From positions 62,001 to 126,000 of the forward strand of contig JAMFSU010000113.1 of the NCBI GenBank assembly GCA_026225475.1: a stretch of DNA of 64,000 nucleotides, in the 5' to 3' direction. The notes under the pieces were generated by a model. That model ran no database searches. It worked only from the letters and a program-made list of their open reading frames with translations, and was not told the origin of the DNA. A program made the position numbers and the translations under genes. Source of the stretch: Duganella sp. (GTDB lineage: Bacteria; Pseudomonadota; Gammaproteobacteria; Burkholderiales; Burkholderiaceae_D). Shown one piece after another: positions 25,184 through 34,458 of the stretch; the first letter of the stretch is position 1, and each line of letters starts with the position of its first letter.

Positions 25184-27903
25184 TGGGCGCTGACTCTCAT
25201 GTTGGGGGGCGCTTTGGCTGTCTTACTATTTTCCACTATGACGGTAATCTCGGTCCCGACACCGATGACCGAGCGCAGTCGTAGTTCAGCGCCAATGGCT
25301 TGTGCTCGCTCCTTCATGGTGATCATGCCCAAGCTGCTCAGTGGAGGCCGGCTGTTGTCGTAATCGAAGCCCCGACCGTCGTCTTGGATGTGAAGCCTCA
25401 CGTACGATCCGTTGCTATTGAGCGCTATTGTCACGCAGCGGGCGGCGGCGTGTTTTAGCACGTTAGCCAGCGCCTCTTGGGCAATGCGAAATAGCGCTAT
25501 CTCAATTTCAGGCGGAAGACGGGGAGATGGTTCATGACCGTTGACCTCCAATTGCAGATCGCTACGCGCCACGATTCGCTCCACGAAGTGGGTCAGCGCT
25601 GCCAGCACACCAAATTCGTCCAGTGCGGGAGGCCGCAGATTCGACAGAACATCCCGGATATGCAAGATGGTCTCGCGCACCAGCGATTCTAAGTCGTCGA
25701 AATGTTGCTTCATCTCCGTTGCAACCGTAGGCGGCAATTTGGCATGCAACGTTTTCAGGTTCAAAGTGAACGCAGTGAGGTTCGAACCGGTTTGATCATG
25801 CAAATCTCGTCCGAGGCGGCGCCGTTCGTCCTCTTCGGAGCTCATCAACCGGCGCGAAAGCTCTTGCAGGCGTTTAGCATCGTGCTGTAACTTGAGGGCG
25901 ATCTGACGCCGCTCAGAAATATCACGCAGGATTTTCGATGCGCCGAGGATATGACCGAGCTCGTTTCTGATAGGTGAGATACTGAGCGAAACATCAATCA
26001 GCTTACCGTATCGGGTCAGGCGTGTGCTTTCATAGTGACCTATCTTCTTTCCATCCCTGATCTGACACAGAATGAGTTCTTCTTCGGTATGCTGCTCGAC
26101 GGGAATCAAGCGCAATATCGACTGGCCCAGCATCTCTGTTTCCGTGTAGCCAAAAATGCGTTCAGCGCTCAGGTTCCAAGAGGTAATGTGGCCGCGCATA
26201 TCCTTGGTGATTATGGCATCTTCGGAGGAGTCGATGATAGCCGCCATCCGCGCACTGAGCATTTCACTGTGCTTGCGTTGCGAAATGTCCTGTACTGTGC
26301 CGTGTAGCTTGTAGACCTTGCCACTACTGTCACTGGAAGGTACTGCGACTGGTCTCAGCCAGATCTGTTCGGCATCTGCGCGGTGTGCCAGGAACTCATA
26401 TTGCTGCGTAGTGCCTGTAGCAATCGCCAACGCAATTTTATCGATCATGAACGGCTGGCTGCGGTCATCGTAGAAGTTGGCGTTCTCTGCGTAATTATTT
26501 GGTGGTCCTAGCTGTGGGGTGCGCCACATGATTCTGAAGAGTTGCGGTGACCAAAGCATGGTCTGAGTAGCGATGTCATAACTCCAATCGCCGATCTGGC
26601 TGATGCGCTGTGTCTCCTTCAAGCGTTCAGTCGCCTCGCCAAGGTCCAGCTCCGTGCGTTTGTGATCGGTCCAGCCCTGTATATTGACGATCTGACTTTC
26701 CGGCTGCCCGCTACAATCGCGCACCAGCGCCACGCTGAGCATCGCTGTGACGATGCTGCCGTCGGCGCCCACGTAACGGGTTTCGATTCGGAAGTTATCC
26801 AAGTGACCATCGACAAGGCTTTCCAGCATAGACCAGTTTTTGGTCAGGTCTTCAGAATGCGTCACATCTTTGAAAGTCATTTGAAGCAGGTCTGCCTCAC
26901 TGTACCCGAGCAAATGGCACAAGGCGTAGTTCACCTTGAGAAAGCGGCCGTCCAGTGCCGCTACTGCGACGCCGATGGGCGCCTGGTTGAACGCAGTCGT
27001 GAAACGCTGCTCACTCGCACGCAAGGTTTCCTCTGCGTGTTTTTGCGCCGTGACGTCCCGTCCTGTGCCATTGCTGCGTAGTATCCTGCCGTCGGCATCG
27101 CGCAGCCGATAGACTACTGCGCTGATCAGGCGTTCTGGTCCTCGTGCTGGATTGGTGCGGTATTTGAGGACGACATGTGGTGCCGCGTCAGGGGCGGGGA
27201 TTACCGCCAGACTCCACTCGTGGCGATCCTCCGGATGCACCAGGTTGATAAAGTCGGCGAATCCAATCTCCGATGCCGCCGGCCAATAGCACAGGCGCGA
27301 CATTTCATCCGAAAGTGTGCCGCGCATCGTCCGCAGATCAAACTCCCAACTGCCCACTTGCGCAGTTCGCTGTATTTCTGCCAGGCGTACCGCACCTGCT
27401 AGCATGCCGCGTTCTGCTAGCTTGCGGCGCGTGATATTGACGTGACTGATCATGGCGCCAGCCAGCTGCGTGTCCTCCAGTGGAAGAGCGATCAGCTCAA
27501 ACCAGCGCTCCTCGTTCGCTGAATGGCAGGGATATTCGATGCTGAACGCCGGCGTCGTGCGCGACAGTACCTGACGAATACCGGCCACGGTTTCGAATGC
27601 CTCGTCGTCCCGCAGGGACACCTGCAGATAGTTTAAACCGACACAAAAATTCGGACTGTGCAATCCGTTATCAATCGCAAAGCGCTCCCAGGCGTTGTTG
27701 ACCAGTGTGATCACGCCATCGCCATCGAGCAGCGCGATACTGGCTGGCATCGCATCAATGACCGCACGTCGGGTGTGCGCGTGCTGCATCGACGTCGTGA
27801 TGGTTTGCTCAAGAGTGGCATCGGCCCCTGCCATTCGGCTGTCGCAGCGACGCAGCCACCCATTGTATCGTTGAACAATCCTGTTTAGCAAACGCATAGC
27901 CAT
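25180..27903 (-). CDS. Cytoplasmic multi-PAS sensor histidine kinase (NarX/HisKA_3 type)
   Basis: A 907-residue kinase with no membrane segment. About five PAS/PAC modules in series occupy residues 40-680 (seen from repeated motifs such as ITRRKLAERG, DVTAQKHAEETL, GWTDHKRTEL, DISQRKHSE and DISERRQIA). The HisKA_3 dimerisation helix has the phospho-histidine in DEERRRLGRDLHDQTGSN. The HATPase has DDGRGFD and the GMITMKERA box. It presumably senses a cytosolic or redox/ligand cue. Its first PAS closely resembles one in the divergent GGDEF-EAL protein, which suggests a shared signal. It is translationally coupled to the downstream response regulator. Confidence 0.93.
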   Translation of the reverse strand: MAMRLLNRIVQRYNGWLRRCDSRMAGADATLEQTITTSMQHAHTRRAVIDAMPASIALLDGDGVITLVNNAWERFAIDNGLHSPNFCVGLNYLQVSLRDDEAFETVAGIRQVLSRTTPAFSIEYPCHSANEERWFELIALPLEDTQLAGAMISHVNITRRKLAERGMLAGAVRLAEIQRTAQVGSWEFDLRTMRGTLSDEMSRLCYWPAASEIGFADFINLVHPEDRHEWSLAVIPAPDAAPHVVLKYRTNPARGPERLISAVVYRLRDADGRILRSNGTGRDVTAQKHAEETLRASEQRFTTAFNQAPIGVAVAALDGRFLKVNYALCHLLGYSEADLLQMTFKDVTHSEDLTKNWSMLESLVDGHLDNFRIETRYVGADGSIVTAMLSVALVRDCSGQPESQIVNIQGWTDHKRTELDLGEATERLKETQRISQIGDWSYDIATQTMLWSPQLFRIMWRTPQLGPPNNYAENANFYDDRSQPFMIDKIALAIATGTTQQYEFLAHRADAEQIWLRPVAVPSSDSSGKVYKLHGTVQDISQRKHSEMLSARMAAIIDSSEDAIITKDMRGHITSWNLSAERIFGYTETEMLGQSILRLIPVEQHTEEELILCQIRDGKKIGHYESTRLTRYGKLIDVSLSISPIRNELGHILGASKILRDISERRQIALKLQHDAKRLQELSRRLMSSEEDERRRLGRDLHDQTGSNLTAFTLNLKTLHAKLPPTVATEMKQHFDDLESLVRETILHIRDVLSNLRPPALDEFGVLAALTHFVERIVARSDLQLEVNGHEPSPRLPPEIEIALFRIAQEALANVLKHAAARCVTIALNSNGSYVRLHIQDDGRGFDYDNSRPPLSSLGMITMKERAQAIGAELRLRSVIGVGTEITVIVENSKTAKAPPNMRVSAQ

Positions 27904-28263
27904 GGGGTATCCCTTGACAGGGTCTGGCGGACTTCGGTGTGCACGTGTAGGAATTGATGCATGCTGTATAGCAACTTTTGCTTTGATTCTGATTTTTATT
28001 CTAATGGCACTACTTCTCTGATAGCAACATTACTTGTGAAATTGCAAATATTTGCAGCAACTGTTGTTTTAATGACTTGTCCGTCGAATTGAGATTTCCT
28101 TACATAAGGTGCTTTGAATTCCTGGCAGACGGGGGCGGCTGCGGTGTTTAACTTGCATGTGTCAACTCAATCAGTGATGCAACAGCAAAGGACCGCAGAT
28201 GAGGCTCCAAGAATATGCAACCGGTGTCCGGCCTGTCGCTCGCAGTATTGCTAGGTCCAGAAT
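27904..28263. other. Divergent promoter region
   Basis: A 360-bp gap between the multi-PAS kinase (minus) and the GGDEF-EAL gene (plus). It contains an AT-rich section around 27970-28080, and no open frame of note. It presumably holds both promoters, but I see no clear hexamer pair or operator. Confidence 0.5.
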
Positions 28264-30825
28264 ATGAAGCGCGCGCCAGCACTGGCGAGTGTCGGTCTGA
28301 TGGTGGCCAACCCAAGCGGTCGTGAGCGACTGGTGGAGCTTCTCCATCAGGCCGGTTGCGAGACCGTCATGCTGGACCAGCCGGAATCGATGCCGGAGTC
28401 GACCTTTGTCACGATGTCGATGATCATCGTCGATGAATGGGCAGCGCACCATCATGGCGATTTCCTGTTTCAGGTGAAGCGGCACATGCATCCGTTGACG
28501 TTACCGCTGCTGCTTTTGCTGCCGGACAAGGCGCTGGCGCGAGCCTATTTACGGGCGGGTTTTGATGACGTGTTGCGCTTGCCGCTGCCGCAGGACGAAT
28601 TGAACGCCAGGATAGAAGTGCATCTACGCTTGCGAAAGCAGTCCGAGCTCGCCCTGATCGAGAGCGAACGGCGCTTTAACACTACCTTCGACATGGCGCC
28701 GCTGGGCATCGCGTACTCGACGCTTGATGGTCACTTTATCCGAACCAATCGCAAGTTCAACGATATCCTGGGCTATCCGCCTTCTGTGCTGGAAACGAGT
28801 CATTTCAGCAGAGTCACCCCAGTCGAGGACCTCCCCCGCACCGTACTGGAATTGAGCGCGCTGCTCCTGAAATCTGTCGGCACCGTATGTCGGTTCGAAA
28901 GCCGCTACCTGTGCGCCGACGGGACGGCGATCTGGGCCAACCTGAGCACTACGCTGATGCAAGACCATGTCAGCGCGCCGAAATATTTCATCACAGTGAT
29001 GGAAGACATCACGGAGCGCAAGCAGGCCGAGATTACCTTGCGCGAATCGGAACGTTTCGTGCAAGCCACGATGGATGCGCTGGCGATCCACATTTGTGTC
29101 GTAGACCCGCGTGGTGTCATTCTTGCAGTCAACCAGGCATGGCGCGATTTTGGCCGTAAAAACGGAGCCTACGCCGACGGTATCGACGAAGGAATCAACT
29201 ATCTCGATATATGTGACCAGGCAACTGGCGAAGAGGTGCAAACCGCGGCTCTGGTGGCGGGAGGGATACGCGAGGTGCTGGCTGGCAGCCGATCGGAATA
29301 TGAACTCGAGTATCCATGCTCCACGCAAAGTGAAAATCGATGGTTTCTGCTAAAGGTGACACGCTTTCCAGACACCGGACCGACGCGCGCGGTCATCACC
29401 CATCTCGATATCACCGAGCGCGAACACGCCGCCGCCCGACTTCTACACCTCGCGTATTACGACGTGTTGACGTCATTACCCAATCGCATACTGTTTGAAG
29501 ACCGCTTGAATCAGGCGATTAGCCACGCTGAGCGTAACAACTGGTTGGTTGGGGTGCTGTTTCTCGATATCGATCGCTTTAAATTGGTCAATGACACGCT
29601 GGGCCATGCGGCGGGCGATAAATTATTGCAAGAGGTATCGCGTCGGCTGTCGCTGTGTCTGCGCGATGGCGACACTATCGGCCGGGTTGGCGGCGACGAG
29701 TTCGTCATCATTCTTTCCAATCTGGTGCGCGAGGAAGATAGCGCGTTGGTGGTGCAAAAGCTGATGGCGGTTCTGGAGTGGCCGATACAACTCGATGGTG
29801 TCGAGACGTTTGTCACGGTCAGTGTCGGCATCGCGCTGTATCCACGCGATGGCGCCACCACCGAACTGTTGATCAAGAACGCGGATACCGCAATGTACAT
29901 GGCCAAAGAATCCGGTCGGAACAACTATCAGTTTTATTTATGCGAGATGCACACCCGCACCGTGGTCAAAATGAAACTGGGTAACAGTCTGCAACGCGCG
30001 CTGGAACGCAACGAGCTGTTTCTCCTTTATCAGCCACAAGTGGATCTTGATTCCAGGCGCATGATCGGGGCGGAAGCGCTGGTACGATGGAACCATCCAA
30101 CACTAGGCCTGGTGTCGCCGGTCGATTTTATCCCTGTGGCTGAAGAAAATGGTTTGATTGTGCCGATCGGTGAATGGGTCATGCGTACCGCGTGCGAACA
30201 GAACAAACGCTGGCAGGATGCCGGCCTTCCGCCGATTCGGGTGGCAGTCAACATGTCGGCGCGCCAGTTGATGAAGAACGATATCGTCGATTTTGTGCGA
30301 CGCACGTTGCACGAGACTGGGCTCAAGGCGTGCTACCTGGAGCTTGAACTTACTGAAGGCATGATGATGGCCAAAGCCGAGCACACCATCACCACGCTCG
30401 ATAGCCTCAAGGCGCTTGGCGTACAGATATCGATTGATGATTTTGGTACGGGCTATTCTAACCTTGGATATTTGGAGCGTTTTCCACTGGACACGCTGAA
30501 GATTGACAAGTCATTCGTGCAACGCATCGACTGCCAGCAGCAGTATAGCGTCGGCGGTAGCGGAACCATCGCCAAGGCTGTCATCCATCTAGCCCATAGC
30601 CTGGGGCTCCAGGTCATCGCCGAAGGTGTCGAGAGCGAGGAGCAACTACGGTATCTGCACAAGCACGGCTGCAACAGCATTCAGGGATTTTACGTGAGTC
30701 GTCCGTTGCGCCCTGAAGCGCTGTCGCTGGCTCTGTCACGTACCGACTGGACCGAGCAACTCGGGCGGTTGCCTGCCATGCGAAATCACACGGGTGACAC
30801 GATTATCACTGAGGATAGCTCTTGA
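28264..30825 (+). CDS. Bifunctional PAS-GGDEF-EAL cyclic-di-GMP enzyme
   Basis: An 853-residue protein. Residues 1-130 look like a degenerate receiver (phospho-acceptor region reads IIVDEWAAHH). Two PAS domains follow (about 140-260 and 265-390). The cyclase domain has intact GGDEF (476-480) and an upstream RxxD inhibitory site (RDGD). The phosphodiesterase domain has EAL at 604-606, DDFGTGYSNL and the catalytic QGFYVSRPL end. Both activities are therefore possible. No membrane segment is present. It lies 66 bp upstream of the chemosensory operon in the same direction and may couple that system to c-di-GMP. Confidence 0.93.
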   Translation: MKRAPALASVGLMVANPSGRERLVELLHQAGCETVMLDQPESMPESTFVTMSMIIVDEWAAHHHGDFLFQVKRHMHPLTLPLLLLLPDKALARAYLRAGFDDVLRLPLPQDELNARIEVHLRLRKQSELALIESERRFNTTFDMAPLGIAYSTLDGHFIRTNRKFNDILGYPPSVLETSHFSRVTPVEDLPRTVLELSALLLKSVGTVCRFESRYLCADGTAIWANLSTTLMQDHVSAPKYFITVMEDITERKQAEITLRESERFVQATMDALAIHICVVDPRGVILAVNQAWRDFGRKNGAYADGIDEGINYLDICDQATGEEVQTAALVAGGIREVLAGSRSEYELEYPCSTQSENRWFLLKVTRFPDTGPTRAVITHLDITEREHAAARLLHLAYYDVLTSLPNRILFEDRLNQAISHAERNNWLVGVLFLDIDRFKLVNDTLGHAAGDKLLQEVSRRLSLCLRDGDTIGRVGGDEFVIILSNLVREEDSALVVQKLMAVLEWPIQLDGVETFVTVSVGIALYPRDGATTELLIKNADTAMYMAKESGRNNYQFYLCEMHTRTVVKMKLGNSLQRALERNELFLLYQPQVDLDSRRMIGAEALVRWNHPTLGLVSPVDFIPVAEENGLIVPIGEWVMRTACEQNKRWQDAGLPPIRVAVNMSARQLMKNDIVDFVRRTLHETGLKACYLELELTEGMMMAKAEHTITTLDSLKALGVQISIDDFGTGYSNLGYLERFPLDTLKIDKSFVQRIDCQQQYSVGGSGTIAKAVIHLAHSLGLQVIAEGVESEEQLRYLHKHGCNSIQGFYVSRPLRPEALSLALSRTDWTEQLGRLPAMRNHTGDTIITEDSS

Positions 30826-30891
30826 GCCGCTCGCGACCAACCTCCCGCACGTCCGTTTTTTTCATTTCACTACTCTCAAGGAACACGCACC

Positions 30892-32808
30892 ATGTCGCTA
30901 GTCAAAAAAGCTCCCATGCTGGTCAATATTGGTCTTACTGACGTGAAATCTTCCACGACCACTGCGCGCGAGGCAGAAAATCAGCGCAAAAAAGCCCGCA
31001 CCTTGGGCAAGCAACAGCAGGCCGCCGAACGTATCGCTGCCGCTACCGGACAACTCTCGTCCGGTATCAATCAAGCTGCCTCTGCAGCCGAAGAATTGAA
31101 GCGCTCCTCGGATCAAATTGCAACCGGCGCCGAAGAAGCCTCTGGCGCTGCGCAGGAATCAATGGCCGCCTTTAAACAGGTGGAAGTGGCGATTCTACGC
31201 CAGCTACAAAACTCCGAGTTCAGCCGGACCAAAGTCGAAGCAACCCAGATATTGGTCGCCAAAACCGGTACCGACGTCGCAAACATAATTACTAACGTAT
31301 CCGTAGCGGCGCAGCGCCAGAACGCGTCAGTCGTGATGGTCGCCGAACTGGAAAAGCAGGCCGCAAGCATCGGCGACATCGTCAAGGCGGTGGCGCGGAT
31401 TGCCGATCAGACTAATTTGCTTGCGCTCAATGCTGCCATTGAAGCGGCTCGCGCTGGCAAGCATGGCAAGGGCTTTGCCGTAGTGGCCGACGAGGTGCGG
31501 ACCTTGGCAGAAACGTCCGAGAAAAGCGCCAAACAGATTCAAGACCTGGTGCAGCAGATTCAACTAGAAGTCAAGGGCATCGCAGAAGGTATCAGTTCCT
31601 CAGCAAAGGCTGTGGAAGACGAGGCCTCCAATGGGCGGGCCATCACGGAGCAACTAGAACAGATTCGCATCGATGCCGCCGAAATCGTTAAAGGTGTACG
31701 CGAAATCGCGACTGGTGCGCAGCAGTCCAAGACCGCTGTAGAACAGGCCCTGAAGGGCTCGGAAGACATTGCCGCTGCGGCTGAAGAACAGTCGGCCGCA
31801 GCAGAAGAATCCGCTAAGACAGTTGAGGAGCAATCGCAGGCATTGACACAATGTGAACAGGCCGCCCAGAGTCTGTCTGAACTGGCGGAAGACCTGAAGA
31901 GCTCGACCGACGTCGCCAAAAGTGCAGAGGAAGTTGCATCCGCCGCCGAGGAGCTATCTTCCGCCATCGCCGAGATTAATCGCTCAGGTGCGCAGATCAT
32001 GAGCGCCATCGAACAGATACGCAAGGGGGCTGAAGTGCAGTCCGCCGGCACCGCGGAAGCCGCCGCTGCCATTATGCAGATCGAGCAAGGCCTTGAACTG
32101 GCGCAGAGTCGCGCCACTACCGGAGCGGATAAAGTCAACGCAATCAAGCGTCTCTTAAACACCAATAAGACCTCGGTTGACGCGATGATAAAAAGTATCC
32201 AGACGTCTGCCGACGCCTCGCGCGGCAGCATCAAACAGATCAAGGAACTGGAACTGATCTCGCGCCGTATCGATAAGATTGTTGACGCGATTACGACTGT
32301 TTCGATCCAAACCAATATGCTCGCGGTCAATGGTTCCATCGAGGCAGCCCGCGCAGGCGAATTTGGCAAGGGATTTGTGGTTGTGGCCACGGACATCCGT
32401 AACTTGGCTCACGACTCCGCTGAGAATGCCGACCGTATCAAGGATCTCGTGAAGGCTGTGCAGGACCAGATCGGCGTGGTCGGGCACGATTTGGAAGAGA
32501 TTGTCGCAACAGCATTGCGCGAAGTCGATACCGCTCGCACCAGTACCAACAATCTGATGTCGATCGAAGTTGATATTGCCGACGTCGAGAAGAGCACGCA
32601 GGAAATTCTCATCGCTTCCGGCGAAATATCTGCCGCCACCGCTCAGGTAAAAAAAGGCATCGAGCAGATTGCGTCTGCCGCGCAGGAGGCCGACAAGGCC
32701 TCTGGCGAAGCCGCATCTGCAGCGAAGCAGCAGTCGCAGGGCGCCGAAGATCTGGCCTCTGCCATTGAAGAAATTGCGTCGCTCGCTGATGAACTGCAAA
32801 GCGCCTGA
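30892..32808 (+). CDS. Soluble chemoreceptor-like protein with two MCP signalling tips
   Basis: A 638-residue, almost wholly coiled-coil protein with neither membrane segment nor ligand-binding domain. Two receptor hairpin tips are present: IADQTNLLALNAAIEAARAG at about 170-190 (followed by GKGFAVVADEVRTLAE) and VSIQTNMLAVNGSIEAARAG at about 470-490 (followed by GKGFVVVATDIRNLAH). Between them run Glu/Gln/Ala-rich helices (EEQSAAAEE, EEVASAAEE) resembling methylation regions. So one chain seems to hold two signalling modules in tandem. It starts the chemosensory operon, 18 bp before the triple-CheW gene, with AAGGAA as ribosome-binding site. Input probably comes from partner proteins. Confidence 0.9.
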   Translation: MSLVKKAPMLVNIGLTDVKSSTTTAREAENQRKKARTLGKQQQAAERIAAATGQLSSGINQAASAAEELKRSSDQIATGAEEASGAAQESMAAFKQVEVAILRQLQNSEFSRTKVEATQILVAKTGTDVANIITNVSVAAQRQNASVVMVAELEKQAASIGDIVKAVARIADQTNLLALNAAIEAARAGKHGKGFAVVADEVRTLAETSEKSAKQIQDLVQQIQLEVKGIAEGISSSAKAVEDEASNGRAITEQLEQIRIDAAEIVKGVREIATGAQQSKTAVEQALKGSEDIAAAAEEQSAAAEESAKTVEEQSQALTQCEQAAQSLSELAEDLKSSTDVAKSAEEVASAAEELSSAIAEINRSGAQIMSAIEQIRKGAEVQSAGTAEAAAAIMQIEQGLELAQSRATTGADKVNAIKRLLNTNKTSVDAMIKSIQTSADASRGSIKQIKELELISRRIDKIVDAITTVSIQTNMLAVNGSIEAARAGEFGKGFVVVATDIRNLAHDSAENADRIKDLVKAVQDQIGVVGHDLEEIVATALREVDTARTSTNNLMSIEVDIADVEKSTQEILIASGEISAATAQVKKGIEQIASAAQEADKASGEAASAAKQQSQGAEDLASAIEEIASLADELQSA

Positions 32809-32825
32809 TAAAACGGAGAACCAAA

Positions 32826-34439
32826 ATGACTGCGATTGAACAGGAACATGAGAGAGCGCCGGATTCGGAAGCTGCTAGCGCACACGAAAAGGTGCAAGAG
32901 CATCTGCAAGTAAGTGCGTCCAATGGGGGGGGATTCAGCGAAGAAATCGGTGATACATGCCAGTTCGTCACTTTCATCGTTGGCAATCAAGTGTTTGCCG
33001 TCGACATGACTCCGGTACAGGAAATTATTCGTGTGCCGGAGGTGGTGCGCGTGCCGCTGGCACCGCCCGCCTTGGATGGCTTGTCCAATCTGCGTGGCAA
33101 GGTACTTCCCATTGTTAGCCTGCGTCGACTATTCGGGTTTAGCGAACAGGTCTATGACGACGCCACCCGCGCGCTTGTGGTCGACATTGGCCAGCCACTC
33201 GGCTTTGTGGTGGATCGTGTGGCGAGTGTCGTCGGTATTGAACCGTCCAAGATCGAAGGTGTTGAATCGATTCGTAGCACCATCAACACCGATCTACTTT
33301 TGGGAATAATCAAGAACGTTGGCGGGCACGCCATGATCATGGTGCTCGACTTCGCGAAGCTGATTGCCAGAGAGTTTGTGCAAATTGAGGCGGTCTCGCG
33401 CCAGGGGATTTCCAACAGTAGTCTGCGTGCAAGTGACGATCCGGCAGGAGAAGAAGCTAGCGACGAACTGCAACTGGTCAGCTTCGATGTTGACAGTCAG
33501 GAATACGCCATCGCGATCGATGACGTGCAGGAGATTGTGCAGGTTCCAGAGACAATTGTGCGGGTTCCCAATTCAGAGCCGTATGTGCTCGGTGTGATGA
33601 TCTTGCGTAGTCGGTTGCTGCCCTTGGTCAGCCTGCGCAGCATGTTTTCGCTGCCGCCGCAGGACGCCAGTGAACACAGTCGCATTGTGGTCGTGTCGGT
33701 CGGCGCCAACTCGGTCGGCGTGGTGATGGACAACGTCAACGAAGTACTGCGAGTAGCCAAGAGCAATGTGGATGCCATGCCGGGCTTGTTGGTGCGGGAA
33801 GGCGACCTAGCCGACATTTCTGAAATATGTCGTCTGGATAGTGGAAAACGACTGGTGTCGATTATCTCCGCAGGCAACTTGTTTAACCATTCGTCGGTCA
33901 AGGAGGCCTTGAGAAGCATGGATCATTTACATGACACGACACAGAACGATAGCGCGTCCGACCTCGATAACGAGATCAGCGACGACGAGCAGGTTGTGAT
34001 ATTTCGCCTCGATAAAGAAGAGTTCGGCTTGCCGATCGACAGCGTACAGGAAATTGTCCGTGTCCCGGATGAGCTGACTCATGTTCCCAAGGCACCGCCC
34101 TTTGTTGAAGGAGTCATCAATCTACGCGGGGTTGTTCTGCCGGTAATTGACCTGCGACGTCGACTAGGTTTGCCGCCTTTCCCACGCTCGGATCGACAGC
34201 GGGTGATGGTCTTCCTGATCGCCGGCATTCGCACCGGATTTATCGTCGACTCGGTGGCGGAAGTACTAAAGATTCCAAAAAGCAGCATTGAGCCCGCGCC
34301 GCATTTATCACCTCAACAGGGAAAATTACTGGCGCGTATGGCCAATCTGGAAAAACAAAAGCGCATGGTGCAACTGATCGAGCCTGACGGTTTGGTAGAG
34401 CGCAGCGATATCGATGAACTGGCCGGCATGGCAGTCTGA
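32826..34439 (+). CDS. Triple CheW-domain scaffold protein
   Basis: A 537-residue protein made of three CheW domains in a row: about 38-185 (FVTFIVGNQVFAVDMTPVQE), about 217-365 (LVSFDVDSQEYAIAIDDVQE) and about 388-525 (VVIFRLDKEEFGLPIDSVQE). Each repeats the VPxxxxxVPxxP...G(V/L)xxLRxxxLPxxxLR core. An acidic N-terminal tail precedes them. CheW couples receptors to CheA; three linked copies could bridge several receptors and kinases in one array. A run of eight G (32925-32932) lies in-frame near the N terminus. The upstream tandem-tip receptor is the obvious partner. Confidence 0.93.
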   Translation: MTAIEQEHERAPDSEAASAHEKVQEHLQVSASNGGGFSEEIGDTCQFVTFIVGNQVFAVDMTPVQEIIRVPEVVRVPLAPPALDGLSNLRGKVLPIVSLRRLFGFSEQVYDDATRALVVDIGQPLGFVVDRVASVVGIEPSKIEGVESIRSTINTDLLLGIIKNVGGHAMIMVLDFAKLIAREFVQIEAVSRQGISNSSLRASDDPAGEEASDELQLVSFDVDSQEYAIAIDDVQEIVQVPETIVRVPNSEPYVLGVMILRSRLLPLVSLRSMFSLPPQDASEHSRIVVVSVGANSVGVVMDNVNEVLRVAKSNVDAMPGLLVREGDLADISEICRLDSGKRLVSIISAGNLFNHSSVKEALRSMDHLHDTTQNDSASDLDNEISDDEQVVIFRLDKEEFGLPIDSVQEIVRVPDELTHVPKAPPFVEGVINLRGVVLPVIDLRRRLGLPPFPRSDRQRVMVFLIAGIRTGFIVDSVAEVLKIPKSSIEPAPHLSPQQGKLLARMANLEKQKRMVQLIEPDGLVERSDIDELAGMAV

Positions 34440-34458
34440 TTTCGCAAGGACTAGCCTT

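Noticed and set aside
31560..32396. Long serine/alanine-rich minus-strand frame opposite the soluble receptor
   Set aside because: Composition mirrors the alanine/glutamate-rich coiled coil on the plus strand; it is a shadow frame.
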